Positions 63,045-64,000 of a stretch of 64,000 nucleotides of DNA are shown here, piece by piece (position 1 is the first letter of the stretch; each line of letters opens with the position of its first letter). The notes under the pieces were generated by a model. The model was given only the letters and a program-made list of their open reading frames with translations. It did not search any database and was not told the origin of the DNA. Position numbers and translations under genes: made by a program. The stretch spans positions 62,001-126,000 of the forward strand of contig JBARZE010000017.1 in the NCBI GenBank assembly GCA_049649525.1. The letters are read 5' to 3'. The DNA comes from JAAURB01 sp049649525. GTDB taxonomy: Bacteria; Cyanobacteriota; Cyanobacteriia; Cyanobacteriales; Microcoleaceae.

Positions 63045-63660
63045 CCGTATCGCGTCACATTCTGATAATATTATTTTATAGATATACGACTTAAGCCGTA
63101 TGGCGATCTGACTCAGATTGAAGCAGATACTTTTCTCAGTTAAAATAAAGTAAACTTAGATAGCATTAATCACAATTACTTTGTTTGCTAAACTGGGAAC
63201 CGAACCGAGTCAACTAAGTTGATTTTATAGTCAATCTTGATGGGTTAACGACAACTCATTCTGACAAATAGGAAGAGTAAACCCGTAGGAAATAAAAAGC
63301 TGTCTCCAGTCTCTACTTCGATAATTTTAGTTTAACTGTTAAAAGTAAACCTATTAAAAATCTATATAGCTGTCAAGCTTTGATGACATTGTAAAGAAAA
63401 GTAACTGAGCCAGATCGGACGAATTTATAGGGGTTACGAAGGGTTGACAAGATGAAGTCAGATTCTGTATTATATTGAACATAAGATAAAATTAGCTGAT
63501 TTAGTACCTAAAAGCACTCTAATTACTTAAATCTCTAGTCAATATATCCTCCAAACCCCGATATTACCGAGTAAGTGTTATGTCAGTTGCCAGAGATTAT
63601 CTTCATTTCAAGTCACCTCAAACCGATAGAGATTAAGCGGAGATGCACGACCTTAACTGA
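63045..63660. other. Intergenic region with an orphan promoter-like pair
   Basis: No gene seen. TTGACA (63444-63449) and TATTAT (63468-63473) are separated by 18 bases on the plus strand, a good sigma-70-type promoter with no open frame after it inside the window. It could drive a small RNA or a gene beyond the edge. Confidence 0.35.
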
Positions 63661-64000
63661 GGGGGAGGTTGACAAAATGACAAAAACATGCATAATTTAT
63701 CGAAAAACCGACTAGAGACTTTTATATAAACTCAGATTAAAAATTATCTTATACCTTTGTGTCATAAGTGTCTTAGTGATTAATCCATTAAAGCTTATAC
63801 TCTAAAGGCTGACAAAATCACAAGAGTCAGTAATATTTCTAGGCAAACTTTAAACCGACTAGAGACTTTTATATAAACTCAGATTAAAAATTATTTAATA
63901 TCTTTGTGCCATAAGTATCTTTGTGGTTAATCCCTCAAAGCTTATACTCCAAAGGCTGACAAAACTGATTTACCCCTATTTTAAATACATACAAAATCAC
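63661..64000. repeat. Tandem intergenic repeats of about 145 bases, running off the edge
   Basis: A unit starting GGTTGACAAAAT or GGCTGACAAAA occurs near 63667, 63808 and 63953. Within it, CCGACTAGAGACTTTTATAT and the following AACTCAGATTAAAAATTAT are repeated exactly at about 63707 and 63854, as is AAAGCTTATACTC. The third copy is cut by the window edge. The copies diverge most just after TGACAAAA. No coding potential. Confidence 0.85.

Noticed and set aside
63661..64000. Tandem 145-base units as a CRISPR array
   Set aside because: Repeats and intervening segments are both conserved and far longer than CRISPR units.

Overview
This window is a stretch of cyanobacterial chromosome. It carries petC-petA (Rieske protein and cytochrome f of the b6f complex), a DXCF-type cyanobacteriochrome GAF protein, a DUF3067 protein and at least 17 copies of the octamer GCGATCGC (HIP1). 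The AT-rich base composition, long intergenic stretches, large DUF11 surface protein, PEP-CTERM protein and secondary-metabolite genes suit a filamentous Oscillatoriales-type organism such as a Planktothrix or Oscillatoria relative. The genus is a guess. I recognised no rRNA, tRNA, CRISPR array or complete insertion sequence.

Layout. (1) 1-2.8 kb is an accessory edge: a truncated SF2 helicase, a ribbon-helix-helix protein, a KilA-N protein and an acidic winged-helix-like protein. (2) 3.3-5.5 kb holds a SpoIID/LytB-domain protein and RNase Z. (3) 5.5-14.6 kb is a tightly packed ten-gene minus-strand operon: a GNAT-like protein, three Rieske oxygenases, two ferritin-like diiron proteins, a 2Fe-2S ferredoxin, a fatty-acid-hydroxylase-superfamily membrane enzyme, a hexapeptide acyltransferase and a GH3-type acyl-adenylating enzyme. 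It looks like an undescribed oxidative small-molecule pathway. (4) 15-24.4 kb is gene-poor and holds two small unknown proteins and a 1788-residue DUF11-repeat surface protein. (5) 24.4-31.5 kb is housekeeping: an M48 protease, petA, petC, DUF3067, rpmA, rplU, a membrane protein and a CapA-like protein. (6) 31.8-41.5 kb is a second notable operon: an A-T-R NRPS-like reductase with a PilZ-like domain inside its adenylation domain, followed by three histidine-kinase/receiver proteins, one of which looks catalytically degenerate. (7) 42.4-44.4 kb holds a holin-like membrane protein, the stand-alone cyanobacteriochrome and a PEP-CTERM protein. (8) 45-58.5 kb is an exopolysaccharide locus: a Wzc-like ATPase, a Wza-like exporter, two sulfotransferases, a Wzy-like polymerase, a Wzx-like flippase and three glycosyltransferases, with a betaine-type binding protein between them. 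(9) 58.5-64 kb holds a secreted unknown protein, a cysteine desulfurase, a zinc-ribbon/RelE-like protein, a phospholipase D-like protein with an EF-hand loop and a ComEA-type tail, and tandem intergenic repeats.

How the genes fit together. The ten-gene operon has the parts to activate, oxygenate and conjugate a small, probably lipophilic acid, with the ferredoxin feeding electrons to the oxygenases. The A-T-R enzyme would release an aldehyde or alcohol from an amino-acid-like substrate. Its co-linear kinases suggest that the product is sensed, or that its synthesis is wired into signalling. The polysaccharide genes form a Wzx/Wzy-type pathway whose product is probably sulfated. Functions of the two operons are inferred from domain content and context and are untested.
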